From NCBI RefSeq assembly GCF_001202025.1, contig NZ_LGHS01000067.1, forward strand, positions 62,001 through 126,000: a stretch of DNA of 64,000 nucleotides, written 5' to 3'. Shown here piece by piece: positions 26,855-36,550 of the stretch. Under the pieces are notes generated by a model. The model saw only the letters and a program-made list of their open reading frames with translations, did not search any database and had not been told where the DNA came from. Source of the stretch: Pseudorhodobacter aquimaris (lineage in GTDB: Bacteria > Pseudomonadota > Alphaproteobacteria > Rhodobacterales > Rhodobacteraceae). Within the stretch, counting starts at the first letter, position 1. Every line of letters begins with the position of its first letter. Made by a program: the position numbers and the translations under genes.

Positions 26855-28564
26855 ATGGCCAGACATTTGATCACATCCGCTATCCCATATATCAATGGTA
26901 TCAAACACTTGGGCAATCTTGTGGGCAGTCAGCTGCCTGCCGATCTCTATGCACGATACTTGCGGGCGCGCGGCCATGAGGTGCTGTTTCTCTGTGCCAC
27001 GGATGAACATGGCACCCCCGCAGAGCTGGCCGCAGCCAAGGCGGGCAAGCCCGTCGCCGAATATTGCACTGAGATGCACGCGGTTCAGGCCGAAATCGCA
27101 AAGGGGTTTGCGCTGTCGTTCGATCATTTTGGCCGCTCCTCCAGCCCGCAAAACCATGCGCTGACCCAGGCCTTTGCCGCACGGCTGGCCGAACAGGGGT
27201 TGATCCGCGAAGTGGTGGAACAGCAGATGTATTCCGTCGCCGACGGCCGCTTTTTGCCCGACCGGTATATTGAGGGGACCTGCCCGAACTGCGGGTTCGA
27301 TTCTGCCCGCGGCGACCAATGCGACAATTGCACCAAACAGCTTGACCCCGTCGATTTGATCAATCCACGCTCCACCGTTTCGGGTTCGACCGATCTGGAG
27401 TTGCGCGAGACCAAGCACCTCTATCTGCGCCAGTCGCAGATGAAACAGCGGCTGTCGGACTGGATCGAAAGCAAGGATGACTGGCCGGTTCTGACCACCT
27501 CGATCGCCAAGAAATGGCTGAATGACGGGGATGGCTTGCAAGACCGCGGCATCACGCGCGATTTGAAATGGGGCGTGCCGGCACAGTTTGACGGCGCCCC
27601 GTGGGAGGGCATGGAGGGCAAGGTTTTCTATGTCTGGTTCGATGCGCCCATCGAGTACATCGCCTGCGCGCAGGAATGGGCCGAAGGCACCGGCGCGGAT
27701 TGGGAGCGCTGGTGGCGCACCGACAAGGGTGCTGATGATGTGACCTATACTCAGTTTATGGGCAAGGATAACGTGCCCTTCCACACGCTTGGTTTTCCGG
27801 TGACGATCCTTGGCTCCAACCAGCCGTGGAAGCTGGTGGATTACATCAAATCCTTCAACTACCTCAATTATGACGGCGGTCAGTTTTCCACCTCGCGCGG
27901 GCGGGGGGTGTTTATGGATCAAGCGTTGGAGCTGTTGCCCGCCGATTACTGGCGTTGGTGGCTGTTGTCCCATGCGCCCGAAAGCGCGGATGCCGAATTC
28001 ACATGGGAGAATTTCCAGCAATCGGCCAATAAGGATCTGGCGGATGTTCTGGGCAATCTGGTCAGCCGCGTCACCAAATTCTGCCGCTCCAAATTCGGTG
28101 AGGCGGTGCCGGAGGGTGGCACTTGGGGCGCTGCCGAAGAGGCGCTGATCGCGGAACTGGAAAGCCGTCTGCATGCCTATGAGGGCTATATGGAGGCGAT
28201 GGAGGTTCGCAAAGCCTCGATCGAGCTGCGCAGCCTTTGGGTGGCAGGCAACGAATACCTGCAAGCCGCAGCCCCTTGGACAGTGGTGAAAACCGATCCC
28301 GAGCAGGCGGCGGCAGTTATCCGTCTGGCGCTGAACCTGATCCGGATCTATGCGGTTGTGTCAAAACCCTTTATTCCCGGTGCCGCGGCCTCAATGATGA
28401 CGGGGATGAAGACCGGTGATTGGTCTTGGCCCACAGATTTGCGCGCCGCGCTGACGGCCCTGCCGGTCGGCCATGCGTTCGAAGTGCCCGAGGTGCTGTT
28501 TCGCAAGATCACCGATGACGAGCGCGCCGAATGGCAAGAGCGTTTTGCCGGAACGCGGGCGTAA
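26855..28564 (+). CDS. metG: Methionyl-tRNA synthetase
   Basis: A 569-residue class I synthetase charging tRNA-Met. The nucleotide site is [18 protein letters not shown] (HIGH-equivalent HLGN), the zinc knuckle is [17 protein letters not shown], and the KMSKS-equivalent is the [10 protein letters not shown] variant. The C-terminal helical anticodon domain is present, and there is no appended tRNA-binding dimerisation domain. ATG 26855 with AAGGGG upstream is chosen over an in-frame start at 26822. It stands alone, divergent from azlCD and convergent with the Rnk-like gene. Confidence 0.95.
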   Translation: MARHLITSAIPYINGIKHLGNLVGSQLPADLYARYLRARGHEVLFLCATDEHGTPAELAAAKAGKPVAEYCTEMHAVQAEIAKGFALSFDHFGRSSSPQNHALTQAFAARLAEQGLIREVVEQQMYSVADGRFLPDRYIEGTCPNCGFDSARGDQCDNCTKQLDPVDLINPRSTVSGSTDLELRETKHLYLRQSQMKQRLSDWIESKDDWPVLTTSIAKKWLNDGDGLQDRGITRDLKWGVPAQFDGAPWEGMEGKVFYVWFDAPIEYIACAQEWAEGTGADWERWWRTDKGADDVTYTQFMGKDNVPFHTLGFPVTILGSNQPWKLVDYIKSFNYLNYDGGQFSTSRGRGVFMDQALELLPADYWRWWLLSHAPESADAEFTWENFQQSANKDLADVLGNLVSRVTKFCRSKFGEAVPEGGTWGAAEEALIAELESRLHAYEGYMEAMEVRKASIELRSLWVAGNEYLQAAAPWTVVKTDPEQAAAVIRLALNLIRIYAVVSKPFIPGAAASMMTGMKTGDWSWPTDLRAALTALPVGHAFEVPEVLFRKITDDERAEWQERFAGTRA

Positions 28565-28622
28565 CCCCCGCAGGAGTTCCGCGCGCGGTCCGGTATTTTC
28601 ACTGCGATCATCCGCGAATGGA

Positions 28623-29063
28623 TCAGCCGTCTTCGCGGTCGGGGGTGGGCTGTTCTACCCGGATCACGGTCAGTGTCCGGCGCTGGTTGTCACGGGTATC
28701 CCAGTAAAAGCCCGCGCCTTCGGTCAGGCCCAAAAGGGCGACCCCGATTGGCGTCATGACGGAGATGCGTAACATTGAGATATCCGCATCCTCAGGATAG
28801 ACCAGCGTGGCGGTTTTCTCATGACCGGTTCCCTCGTCACGGTAGGTGACGGTGCTGCCGATGGACACGACATCTTTGGGCATCTTGGCCGCGGGGACGA
28901 TCTTGGCGCGGCCCAGCTCTTCGAGCAGACGGTCGGAAAGCGCGGGGTTGCGTTGGCGTGCCCCCTCGGCCAGCCCTTCGATATGGGCGAGATGTTCGGC
29001 GTTGATGATGATCTTGGGGCTGCGCGTTGTGCGTTTTTTTATGGGCGCTGTTTCTGCGGACAT
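28623..29063 (-). CDS. GreA/Rnk-type nucleoside diphosphate kinase regulator
   Basis: A 146-residue cytosolic protein whose second half is a GreA/GreB C-terminal FKBP-like domain (VSIGSTVTYRDEGTG...LVYPEDADI...ISVMTPIGVALLGLTEGAGFYW), with only a short helical N terminus instead of the long Gre coiled coil. That is the Rnk pattern; Rnk binds RNA polymerase near the secondary channel but does not stimulate cleavage. The ATG at 29063 has an excellent AAGGAG site. The basic N terminus (APIKKRTTRSPK) could contact nucleic acid. Confidence 0.78.
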   Translation of the reverse strand: MSAETAPIKKRTTRSPKIIINAEHLAHIEGLAEGARQRNPALSDRLLEELGRAKIVPAAKMPKDVVSIGSTVTYRDEGTGHEKTATLVYPEDADISMLRISVMTPIGVALLGLTEGAGFYWDTRDNQRRTLTVIRVEQPTPDREDG

Positions 29064-29680
29064 GAGTGTTCTCCTTGAATTCGTTTTTTCGGGCAAAGGG
29101 CTTGCGTGGGTGGGGCAAGCGGATGAACCTTGTCGGGCATGGTGTGCGCCCGTCAGTCCGTTAAGCTAAGGTGTAAAGCCCCCGAGGGTATGGCAGGCGC
29201 AAATGCGCCTAGACCGCCCGGGGCAAGGGGCGGGTCAGCAGAAGAAACCGGAAATGATCTTCATGTACCATCATAACTTCAGAGGTAGGTAGCCTTGCAG
29301 CAAAAGTCAATGTCACGCGCCTTGGTGTGATCTGCGCTGGTCCGGCGGCCCTGTCGAACGTCCGGTATCCTTGTTCTTGGTGTCTCAAGCTGATCCACGT
29401 CACTTACCCACTCAAAAACAGCGTTCCAAACCCGTTCTGTAAAAGGTGGTTTCGGAAAGGGATAGAACGCAGCCTGGATGATTAAATGCCAATAGGCATG
29501 TCCTGCTACTGTAATATTTCTTCCTCTACCCTATCCCTAGGTCTTTGATGTGAGGGCGAGGATATGGTTTTTACTATGAAAACTATCGGCTCTTGCCAGA
29601 GGCTACGCAATTAATTTACAAAGGCTGAATTATTAGGTGAGCGTATTTGATGCATCCGGCATAAAAAGGGTGCTTGTGTT
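29064..29680. other. Long intergenic stretch with no supported gene
   Basis: About 600 bases without a convincing reading frame. The left part, which should carry the Rnk-like gene's promoter, has small hairpins (AGGCGC/GCGCCT near 29190 and a GC-rich one near 29213). From about 29400 the sequence becomes visibly more AT-rich, and stays so through the following acyltransferase. A leftward 64-codon frame at 29209-29403 looks like nothing known. Confidence 0.6.
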
Positions 29681-29741
29681 GTGATTAAGTGGTTTTAACA
29701 ATGCTTTTTTCGATAAATATCTTCGGTTTATTGCGGCAACT

Positions 29742-30836
29742 ATGGTCGTGCTTTTTCATGCGACTCAATCGCTTCATCGAGATTTCGGTTCCGAGGCACT
29801 TCCAAGTTTTGTGCAGGGCGCGCGGGGGGTGGATGTCTTTTTCGTCATCAGCGGCTTTATCATCGTCTACGTATCCCGAAATGCGGCTTATGATGGCTGG
29901 ACGTTCCTGGCCCGCCGCTTTGCGCGCGTCGCACCGCCCTATTACCTTGCATCTTCGGTGATGCTTGTTGTTGCGCTTTTCATCCCGCAGGTTCTGCAAT
30001 CGACGACATTGACGTGGCCGCACACCATCGCATCATTCCTGTTTATACCGTGGGATAATCCTGAAACAGCCAGCGCCTTTCCTCTTCTCCAGATCGGATG
30101 GACACTGAATGCTGAAATGCAATTTTATGCGATTTTCGCTGCGGTTTTCTTTTTACCGTCGGTGTTGCGCGCGATGGCTGCATCATGTGTGATCTTTGCC
30201 CTTGTTCATGTCGGATTTCTGGCAAACCCGGAAAACCAGACATTGGCTGCTTGGACGAACCCCATTATAATCGAGTTTATCTTTGGGATGGCGATCGCTC
30301 TTTTATGGGAAAAAAGATTGTGTCGCGGCGGGACTGCTTTGGGTTGGAGCATTTTCGCAGTGGGCATGACGCTTATTCTCAGTTTGCCTATAACCATTGA
30401 TGGGTTGGATAATGCGATTGCATTCCTGTTGGCTGGTGTGCCGGCGGCGATGATTGTGTACGGTCTGCTTGTTGTGGAAAGAGCATCGACCATCCGTGAC
30501 ATCCCTTGGCTTGGCCTTCTTGGCGATGCGTCCTATGCGCTCTATATTTGGCACTTTTTTGTCTTGGGGGCCGTTAGGGTATTTTGGAAGTACACGAACT
30601 TCGACGGCGTGGTAAACGACATAATGTTTATCAGTGCAGTTTTGATTGCCGCCATCATAACATCAATTTTCGCATATCTGTGGCTGGAGCGGCCGCTTGT
30701 AAGTTTTGCGGCGCGGCACCTTGCGGGCAGGCGCAAACTCTCGGTTGCTCCTGTTGCGTGCCGTTTCGAAAAAGACGGAAGCATAGTGCCAGCTTCAATA
30801 GGGGTTTTTGACGCATCGCCCAAACACCCCTACTGA
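29742..30836 (+). CDS. OafA/ExoZ-like membrane acyltransferase, 5' end apparently frameshifted
   Basis: A 364-residue acyltransferase 3 protein with multiple helices; the conserved start MVVLFHATQSLHRDFG and GVDVFFVISGFIIVY match ExoZ/OafA proteins that acetylate surface polysaccharides. The usual residues just before MVVLFHA are also encoded upstream in frame (DKYLRFIAAT), yet no ATG, GTG or TTG precedes them before a TGA. A GTG at 29681 behind AAAGGGTG would supply MIKWF and join that frame if one T of the run at 29693-29696 were absent. So either the true gene starts at 29681 with an indel, or translation begins at the internal ATG. The gene is AT-richer than its neighbours. Confidence 0.72.
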   Translation: MVVLFHATQSLHRDFGSEALPSFVQGARGVDVFFVISGFIIVYVSRNAAYDGWTFLARRFARVAPPYYLASSVMLVVALFIPQVLQSTTLTWPHTIASFLFIPWDNPETASAFPLLQIGWTLNAEMQFYAIFAAVFFLPSVLRAMAASCVIFALVHVGFLANPENQTLAAWTNPIIIEFIFGMAIALLWEKRLCRGGTALGWSIFAVGMTLILSLPITIDGLDNAIAFLLAGVPAAMIVYGLLVVERASTIRDIPWLGLLGDASYALYIWHFFVLGAVRVFWKYTNFDGVVNDIMFISAVLIAAIITSIFAYLWLERPLVSFAARHLAGRRKLSVAPVACRFEKDGSIVPASIGVFDASPKHPY

Positions 30837-31014
30837 AGCGCACCAGAGCCTCATTCAATACCGGACTGGGTTTTGACTATTTGTGGCGCGGCGCGTGAAC
30901 TGGTCTTGGGTCTTTGGGCCAGCTATGCCGGAGGTATACGCCGCGTGGATTCAGGGCAATCATATCATTGACACAACGGTCCGCGATACCCTGCCTCCTT
31001 GATTTCAAAGCATG

Positions 31015-31035
31015 GAAAACGGCAGGCCCGGCCGT
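31015..31035 (-). terminator. Probable terminator of the leftward catabolic operon
   Basis: Read leftward, ACGGC, a seven-base loop and GCCGT are followed by TTTTCC, ten bases beyond the dioxygenase stop. The short GC stem with a T-run fits a rho-independent terminator. The rest of 30837-31044 has no gene I can support, apart from a 44-codon GTG-initiated frame near 30883 that I do not recognise. Confidence 0.5.
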
Positions 31036-31044
31036 CCTCATGGG

Positions 31045-31910
31045 CTATTGCGGTGACAGGATGACGTCGAATTTGACGTGTAGGAAGGGTTCTGTGACCT
31101 GACCTGAAATGGCCATGCCGTCGGGGAATTCACCGGCAGGCTTTTCATGATAAGTCATGACCAGATCGTCGCGGACTCCAAATACCGTGTCTTGATCGAG
31201 GTAGGGATCATCGTCGGGGAAAATCTCGGTGACCAATGTCCGGTGTCCGGGGGCCGTGACGATGTAGTGCAGATGCGAGGGGCGCCAGGGGTGGCGGCCT
31301 GCGGCCTCCAGAAGCTCTCCGACGGGGCCATCGCTGGGCACAGTGTATTCGACCGGCCGCACGGTGGTAAAGCGGAAATGCCCGCTGTCATCCGCGGTCA
31401 TCAACCCGTGAAAGGAGTGGATATCCTGATCCGGATCCTGACTGGAATAAAGCCCGTTCGGGGCGGTTTGCCAGATGTCGATCTGGGCGTTTGGGATGGG
31501 ATTGCCGTCGGTATCACGCACCCGTCCCTCAACCAACAGAACGGTACCGTCGTGATCGCCCTTCATATCGCCCCCGATGGGCAAGGGCGGCGGATTGGAC
31601 ACATGGAACGGCCCCAGCACCGAAGATGACGTGGCCGCAGGATTGGAGTGCATCATATCCACCAGCGACGACAGCCCCAGCACATCCGAAACAGCACAAA
31701 CTCGTTGCGCTCCGGCGTGGTGATGCGGCCTGCGTGCTCCAGCATCGCCAGCCCCTTGCGCCATTCGTCATGGGTCAGGTTCACCTCCCGGGCAAAATCA
31801 TGGAGATGGCGGGCCATGGCGACAAGCACCTCACGGGTGCGGGGGTCGGTTTGCGGGCCGAAATAGGCGGCGAAAACCTCGGTGATATTATCGGCGGTGA
31901 CATTACGCAT
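31045..31910 (-). pseudogene. Intradiol ring-cleavage dioxygenase (hydroxyquinol/catechol 1,2-dioxygenase-like), frameshifted
   Basis: Two overlapping frames add up to one intradiol dioxygenase of about 288 residues. The first (31910 to about 31690) gives the N-terminal dimerisation domain from MRNVTADNITEVF to ERNEFVLF. The second continues SDVLGLSSLVDMM to the end and carries the Fe(III) ligands: Tyr of NGLYSSQ, Tyr of PVEYTVPSDG, and the two His of PWRPSHLHYIV. One T missing from the T-run at 31689-31691 accounts for the break. AGGAG precedes ATG 31910, overlapping the DctM stop. Intact homologues cleave hydroxyquinol or catechols between the hydroxyls. It may be a true pseudogene or a sequencing error. 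Confidence 0.85.
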
Positions 31911-31920
31911 GGGGGTACTC

Positions 31921-33228
31921 CTAGTTCAGAAGGGCAAGGCTAAGGCCCGGAAAGGCGATCAGGATGAGCAGCACGATCAGCATGACAAAGGCAAAGGGCA
32001 GCGCGCCCAGAAACACATCCTTGAGCGAGATGCTGTCATCATTCAGGGTGGATTTGATCACGAAACATGAAATGCTGAGTAGTGGCGTCAACAGGCCGAT
32101 TTCGGCACCGACAACGGTGATGATCCCGAACCAGATGATGGAAAGCTCCATCGCCTCGACCAGCGGCAGGAAAAGTGGCACCACGATCAAGATGATGGAG
32201 GCGGTATCCAGCAAGGTGCCCAGAAACAGCATCAGCAGGATGTAAAGCAGCATTACCATCCAGAAGGATGAGGCATTATCCGCAAGCAGATCCTGAAGCT
32301 GGTTGGGCAGCCCCGCCATGCCAAGCATCCGGCTGTAGATAGAGGCGGCGGTGATCAAAAACAGGATCGCGGCGGTGATATGGCCGGTTTCCAACAAGGC
32401 ATCCCAAAAGGATCTGGCGGTCATGGAGCGGCGAAGAACGGCGATGATTAGCGCCACCAATGCGCCGGTCGCCCCTGCCTCAACGGCGGAAAGCCAGCCT
32501 GTATAGATGCCGCCAAGCACGACGGTGATCAGCCCAAGGGTCGGCAGGGTTTTGGAGGCGACCTCACGCGGGGACATCCATTCGGTCTCCTCCACCACGC
32601 GACCGCCGACGAAACCGGGGGTGAAACGCCCCATGAACCAGATCGCGCCGACATAGGCCAAGGCCAGCATGATACCGGGGATAACGCCCGCAAGGAACAT
32701 ATCGCCGACGGATTGCTCTGTCACAAAGGAATAGATGATCAGCATCGCCGAGGGCGGGATGATCATGCCCAGAACCGAAGACCCGGCAACCACACCCACG
32801 GCAAAGCGCGGGTTGTAATCCTGCGCGATCATCTGCGGCACCGATACTTTGGTGAAAACCGAGGCCGAGGCGATAGAGGATCCCGTGACCGCCGCGAAAA
32901 CCGCATTGGCACCCACCGTGGCCATGCCGATGCCGCCTTTGACGCGGCGAAAGCGCATGGTCATCACCTCATAGATGTCCTTGCCCAAGCCCGCCTTGGA
33001 AACGATTAACCCCATGAAGGTGAACAGCGGGATCGTGGCAAAGGAATATTCCATCGCGCTATCGCCCACCGCGACCTTGAGCAGGTTCAGCGCGAGGGTG
33101 AAATTATCGCGCAGCAGCCAGATCGAGATAAAAGAGACCACCCCGAGGGCGACCGGAATATAGACACCGGAATAGATTAAAAAGACGATTGCGATGACCG
33201 AGATCAGGCCGATTTCAATGGGACTCAT
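31921..33228 (-). CDS. TRAP transporter large permease subunit (DctM type)
   Basis: A 435-residue channel subunit with about 12 helices. Typical blocks are SGVYIPVALGVVSFISIW, SFATIPLFTFMGLIVSKAG, TGSSIASASVFTKVSVPQM, GSSVLGMIIPPSAMLIIYSF and the C-terminal VVGAEIGLLTPLL. It is two bases behind its DctQ partner and ten bases ahead of the dioxygenase gene, so the imported substrate is probably the one this operon degrades. Confidence 0.92.
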   Translation of the reverse strand: MSPIEIGLISVIAIVFLIYSGVYIPVALGVVSFISIWLLRDNFTLALNLLKVAVGDSAMEYSFATIPLFTFMGLIVSKAGLGKDIYEVMTMRFRRVKGGIGMATVGANAVFAAVTGSSIASASVFTKVSVPQMIAQDYNPRFAVGVVAGSSVLGMIIPPSAMLIIYSFVTEQSVGDMFLAGVIPGIMLALAYVGAIWFMGRFTPGFVGGRVVEETEWMSPREVASKTLPTLGLITVVLGGIYTGWLSAVEAGATGALVALIIAVLRRSMTARSFWDALLETGHITAAILFLITAASIYSRMLGMAGLPNQLQDLLADNASSFWMVMLLYILLMLFLGTLLDTASIILIVVPLFLPLVEAMELSIIWFGIITVVGAEIGLLTPLLSISCFVIKSTLNDDSISLKDVFLGALPFAFVMLIVLLILIAFPGLSLALLN

Positions 33229-33230
33229 GG

Positions 33231-33776
33231 CTATTTCTCGTCATGTTCTGGGGCGCGGATCAGCTGGGGGCGGTCCTGCGCGGTGATGACTTTGATGGTG
33301 AACAGCAGGCTTGCCAAAGCGGTGCCACAGGCGATGACCAGCTTGACCGGCCACCAAGGCAAGGTGAACAGCCCCGGCACGCCGAAATAATCCTGCGTCT
33401 GCCACATGTGCAAAAACTCGGGGAACATGATATAGGCAATCAGCCCCATAAAAATGGCCGAGACCGCGTTGATGATCCGGCGCAGGTTGGCCGTCAGACG
33501 CGGGGCCTTGTCATGCAGCAGGTTCAGAAAGCCGTCCGAACGGGTCAGGCGGTCAACCCGCACCACATCCGCCAATTGCAAGAACACGAACAGCACCACC
33601 GAAAACTGCACGATCTCATAGGTGCCCTTGAGCGGTGCGTGGAACACGCCGCGCGCGATCACATCGATGTTGAGGATTGCCACCAAAAGCAGAACCGTCA
33701 GGGTTCCAACCGCATTGGCGGCAATCGCAATGGAATTGGCGACCCAAGACAGGCCAGCCAGCATTTGTTTCAGCAT
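33231..33776 (-). CDS. TRAP transporter small permease subunit (DctQ type)
   Basis: A 181-residue membrane protein with four helices, pairing with the adjacent DctM. The region IDVIARGVFHAPLKGTYEIVQFSVVLFVFLQLADVVR is a typical DctQ second helix. It lies 28 bases behind dctP and two bases ahead of dctM. Confidence 0.9.
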   Translation of the reverse strand: MLKQMLAGLSWVANSIAIAANAVGTLTVLLLVAILNIDVIARGVFHAPLKGTYEIVQFSVVLFVFLQLADVVRVDRLTRSDGFLNLLHDKAPRLTANLRRIINAVSAIFMGLIAYIMFPEFLHMWQTQDYFGVPGLFTLPWWPVKLVIACGTALASLLFTIKVITAQDRPQLIRAPEHDEK

Positions 33777-33804
33777 GATCTATCCTATCCCGGGACGCCG
33801 CGGT

Positions 33805-34878
33805 TTATGGTTTGGACCAGTCGCGCGCGCCGGTGAAGCCTGCGGCCTCCAGCTTGCCAAAATAGGCGGCCAGCATCTCGGTGCCGGGTTCGCCCGCGGC
33901 ATTGCGGGTTTCGGCCAGCTCTTGGGCGATATTGGGCATGGCATTGGCCCAAGCGGCGCGGTCCGCATCCGTGATATCGACAATGGTGCCACCCGCCGCG
34001 ACATAGGCGGCCTCGGATGCGGCGGCATTATCCATGGTGATACCAGCCAGATGGTCGCGGTAATCGATGGCCACGGCCTTGAGCACCTCTTTGACCTCAT
34101 CAGGCAGGGCATTCCAGTAATCGGCATTCACGGTGACGGTTTTGGAATTCACCGCGCCCATATCCGCGCGCATCATATAGGGGGCCACCTCGGATATCTT
34201 GAATGTCGCTGCCGCCTCGGGCCACAGCAGGGCCGCATCGACAAGGCCGGTTTGCAGCATGTTGTAGAAATCGGTCAGACCGCCAACCACGCCCGCCGCA
34301 TCCGGGATCCCTTCCAGATAGAGCAAGTTCATACCGGCCGCGGCAATCTTGAGCCCCTCCAGATCTGATACCGTTGCGATCTCCTTGCTTGAGAAGACCT
34401 GATAGCTGTCGAGGACAACACCTGTCGCCAGATAGACCTGGTTCTGGGCAGAAAACTCGTTCTGCATGGCCGGAAATTCGCGTGCGATTTCGTCAATCGC
34501 CTTGGCAACCGCGCGGGCATCAGACGAGACAAAAGGCGTGACCGCCGCAAGCCCCTGACTTGGCAGTTTCGACGAATGGAAAATGGTGGTCACAATGCCG
34601 ATATCGCCTAACCCAAGCTGAATCCCCTCCAGCACGCCCTTGGGTTTCACGACCGAGCCACCATAGCTCTCTTGCCATTCCATTTCGTAATTGCCGGTCT
34701 CGGCCAGACGGCGGTCAACCTCGGGGATGAAGAAATCGGTGAATTCGCGCACCCAGAGCGAGCGGTCGGGGTAGCCGTCAATCACCATCGCGCGGATCTT
34801 TTCCTGTGCGGCGATAGGCATGGCCGTCATCGCGGCAAGAACGGCGCCGATCAGGCTGCGTTTTGTCCAGTTCATCAT
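33805..34878 (-). CDS. TRAP transporter periplasmic substrate-binding protein (DctP type)
   Basis: A 357-residue exported binding protein: signal peptide MMNWTKRSLIGAVLAAMTAMPIAAQ, then the DctP fold with an early GYPDRSLWVREFTDFFIPEV, the block IATVSDLEGLKIAAAGMN and LTDFYNMLQTGLVDAALLWPEA. The conserved Arg that ligates a carboxylate in many DctP proteins is not obvious at the expected SDLEGLKIR-type site (here KIAAAG), so the ligand may not be a simple carboxylate; this is tentative. GGGAGGAT precedes the ATG. Third gene of the leftward operon, 83 bases behind the RutE-like gene. Confidence 0.88.
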   Translation of the reverse strand: MMNWTKRSLIGAVLAAMTAMPIAAQEKIRAMVIDGYPDRSLWVREFTDFFIPEVDRRLAETGNYEMEWQESYGGSVVKPKGVLEGIQLGLGDIGIVTTIFHSSKLPSQGLAAVTPFVSSDARAVAKAIDEIAREFPAMQNEFSAQNQVYLATGVVLDSYQVFSSKEIATVSDLEGLKIAAAGMNLLYLEGIPDAAGVVGGLTDFYNMLQTGLVDAALLWPEAAATFKISEVAPYMMRADMGAVNSKTVTVNADYWNALPDEVKEVLKAVAIDYRDHLAGITMDNAAASEAAYVAAGGTIVDITDADRAAWANAMPNIAQELAETRNAAGEPGTEMLAAYFGKLEAAGFTGARDWSKP

Positions 34879-34961
34879 GTTGATATCCTCCCAGATATTG
34901 GCCGAATGGCCGTTTTTTAATTTTATATCGTCCCGTTACCCGCTGTGCCGTGATATCCGTC

Positions 34962-35627
34962 CTAGACCACGGTGCAGGCTTGTTCGAATGTGAACCGCGG
35001 CAGTTTCTGGAACAGCGCGGTTTCATCCGCATAGCCGATGTTGCACAGGAAATTGGATTTCAATGTGCTGCCGTGAAAGAACTCCTCATCGACAATGGCG
35101 TTGGAGAAGCCCGACATCGCGCCCACATCCAGTCCCAAGGCCCGTGCCGCAATCATCAGATAGGCCCCTTGCAAGGTGCCGTTGCGAAAGGCGGTATCGG
35201 CGCAATATTCGGGCTTGCCGTCGAAAAGATGTCTGCGGTCTTCATGCGGGAAAAGAAAGGGCAGCTCCTTCCAGAAATCCATGTCATAGGCCACAATCAC
35301 GGTCACCGGCGCCCCCATCATCTTGGGCACATTCTGCGGCTTGAGCGATTTTGCCAGCTTTTCCTTGCCCGCCGCCGATTTCACGAAAACAAAGCGCGCG
35401 GGCAGGGTATTCATGCTGGTCGGACCGTTGATGGTGATCCCATAAAGCTCTTGCAAGATCTCGTCAGGGACGGGCCGCGCCAACCATGCGTAATGAGAGC
35501 GCGCATCCCGCAAAATCAGGTCGATCGCATCATCCGACAGGCGGGAAATACGTGACCGCAGGTCACGGTGGTCCTGCTGTGCCTTGGCACGGGCAGCCTC
35601 CAGCGCTTGTCCACTTGGGGCACTCAT
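34962..35627 (-). CDS. RutE-like malonic semialdehyde reductase (nitroreductase family)
   Basis: A 221-residue FMN flavoprotein of the nitroreductase fold. It follows Escherichia coli RutE closely: DLILRDARSHYAWL, NGPTSMNTLPARFVFV, MMGAPVTVIVAYD, FPHEDRRHLF, TAFRNGTLQGAYLMIAARALGLDVGAMSGF and the end STLKSNFLCNIGYAD...FEQAC. RutE reduces malonic semialdehyde to 3-hydroxypropionate in uracil breakdown. The other rut genes are absent here. Its ATG overlaps the stop of the FAA-hydrolase gene (ATGA). The N terminus is about 25 residues longer than E. coli RutE. A related reaction on another compound remains possible. Confidence 0.82.
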   Translation of the reverse strand: MSAPSGQALEAARAKAQQDHRDLRSRISRLSDDAIDLILRDARSHYAWLARPVPDEILQELYGITINGPTSMNTLPARFVFVKSAAGKEKLAKSLKPQNVPKMMGAPVTVIVAYDMDFWKELPFLFPHEDRRHLFDGKPEYCADTAFRNGTLQGAYLMIAARALGLDVGAMSGFSNAIVDEEFFHGSTLKSNFLCNIGYADETALFQKLPRFTFEQACTVV

Positions 35628-36493
35628 TGCGCGGACTCATTGACGATGGGGCTGGAGCAAATACCGATATCCTCGATCTCGATCTCGATGTCGATCACCT
35701 CACCGGGAACAAGCCAGCGGGGGTTGGGTTTCTTCGCATGGCCAACGCCGGGCGGCGTGCCCATGGCGATCATGTCGCCGGGTTCCAGTGTGGTATATTC
35801 CGAGATGATTGCGATGGCCTGTGCAACAGACCAGATCATATTGGCAGTATTGGAGGATTGCAGCACCTCCGACCCGACCCGGCTTTCGATTTTCAGCCCA
35901 GAAGCCCCCGCCGGCAGGGCGTCCGCGGTGATGACAAAAGGCCCGATTGCGCCGGTATTGTCAAAGTTCTTGCCGGGGGTCCATTGGTGGGTCTTGCGCT
36001 GGTAATCGCGGACCGAGCCGTCGTTGAACACGGTATAGCCAAAGACATGATCCAGCGCGTCCGCCTCGGCAATATGGCGCCCCCCCTTGCCGATGATGAT
36101 CATCAGCTCGGCCTCATAATCCAGCTTATCCGAACAGCTTGGGCGGACCAAAGGCGCACCGGCGGCCATGATCGAGTTTTTGCCCCGCATGAACAGCGCA
36201 GGGTAGTCGGGGATCTCATATCCGCCTTCCTTGATGTGGTCGGTATAGTTCAAACCAAGGCAAATGATGGTGCCGGGCCTGGCCACGGGCAGGGCGGGCG
36301 TGATCGAAGAGACCGGCACCTTGGGCGCCGTTGCGATCTTGTCGCCGAGTGATTCGATCAATGCGGGGTTTGTGATGACCCCCATCAGGTCAGCCCCGAC
36401 AGAGGCATCAAGTGCCGTAAGATCAACAGCATTTTCGCCATCCACCAGATGTACTGCGGTTTTGCCCGAAGCCGTGCCTACCAGAAATTTCAT
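35624..36493 (-). CDS. Fumarylacetoacetate hydrolase (FAH) family protein
   Basis: A 289-residue cytosolic enzyme of the FAH superfamily, which hydrolyses C-C bonds of acylpyruvates or decarboxylates/isomerises oxo-acids from aromatic meta- or gentisate routes. Visible signatures are CLGLNYTDHIKEGG, PALFMRGKNSI, the metal-ligand stretch DYEAELMIIIGKGGR, GYTVFNDGSVRDYQ and GDMIAMGTPPGVGHAKKP. ATG 36493 has AAGGA upstream; an ATG three codons earlier is possible. First gene of the leftward operon, reading from the palindromic promoter region shared with the YciI gene. Confidence 0.87.
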   Translation of the reverse strand: MKFLVGTASGKTAVHLVDGENAVDLTALDASVGADLMGVITNPALIESLGDKIATAPKVPVSSITPALPVARPGTIICLGLNYTDHIKEGGYEIPDYPALFMRGKNSIMAAGAPLVRPSCSDKLDYEAELMIIIGKGGRHIAEADALDHVFGYTVFNDGSVRDYQRKTHQWTPGKNFDNTGAIGPFVITADALPAGASGLKIESRVGSEVLQSSNTANMIWSVAQAIAIISEYTTLEPGDMIAMGTPPGVGHAKKPNPRWLVPGEVIDIEIEIEDIGICSSPIVNESAQ

Positions 36494-36550
36494 GTTCAAC
36501 ATCCTTGTCAGTTCATGAAAATTCTGCCTACAATATCCACGCAGGTCAAT

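Noticed and set aside
29209-29403. Leftward 64-codon frame in the long intergenic gap
   Set aside because: No signal, motif or ribosome site; composition looks non-coding.
30883-31000. Short GTG-initiated frame reading VNWSWVFGPAMPEVYAAW...
   Set aside because: Only 44 codons, no recognisable family and no ribosome site; kept as a remark, not a gene.
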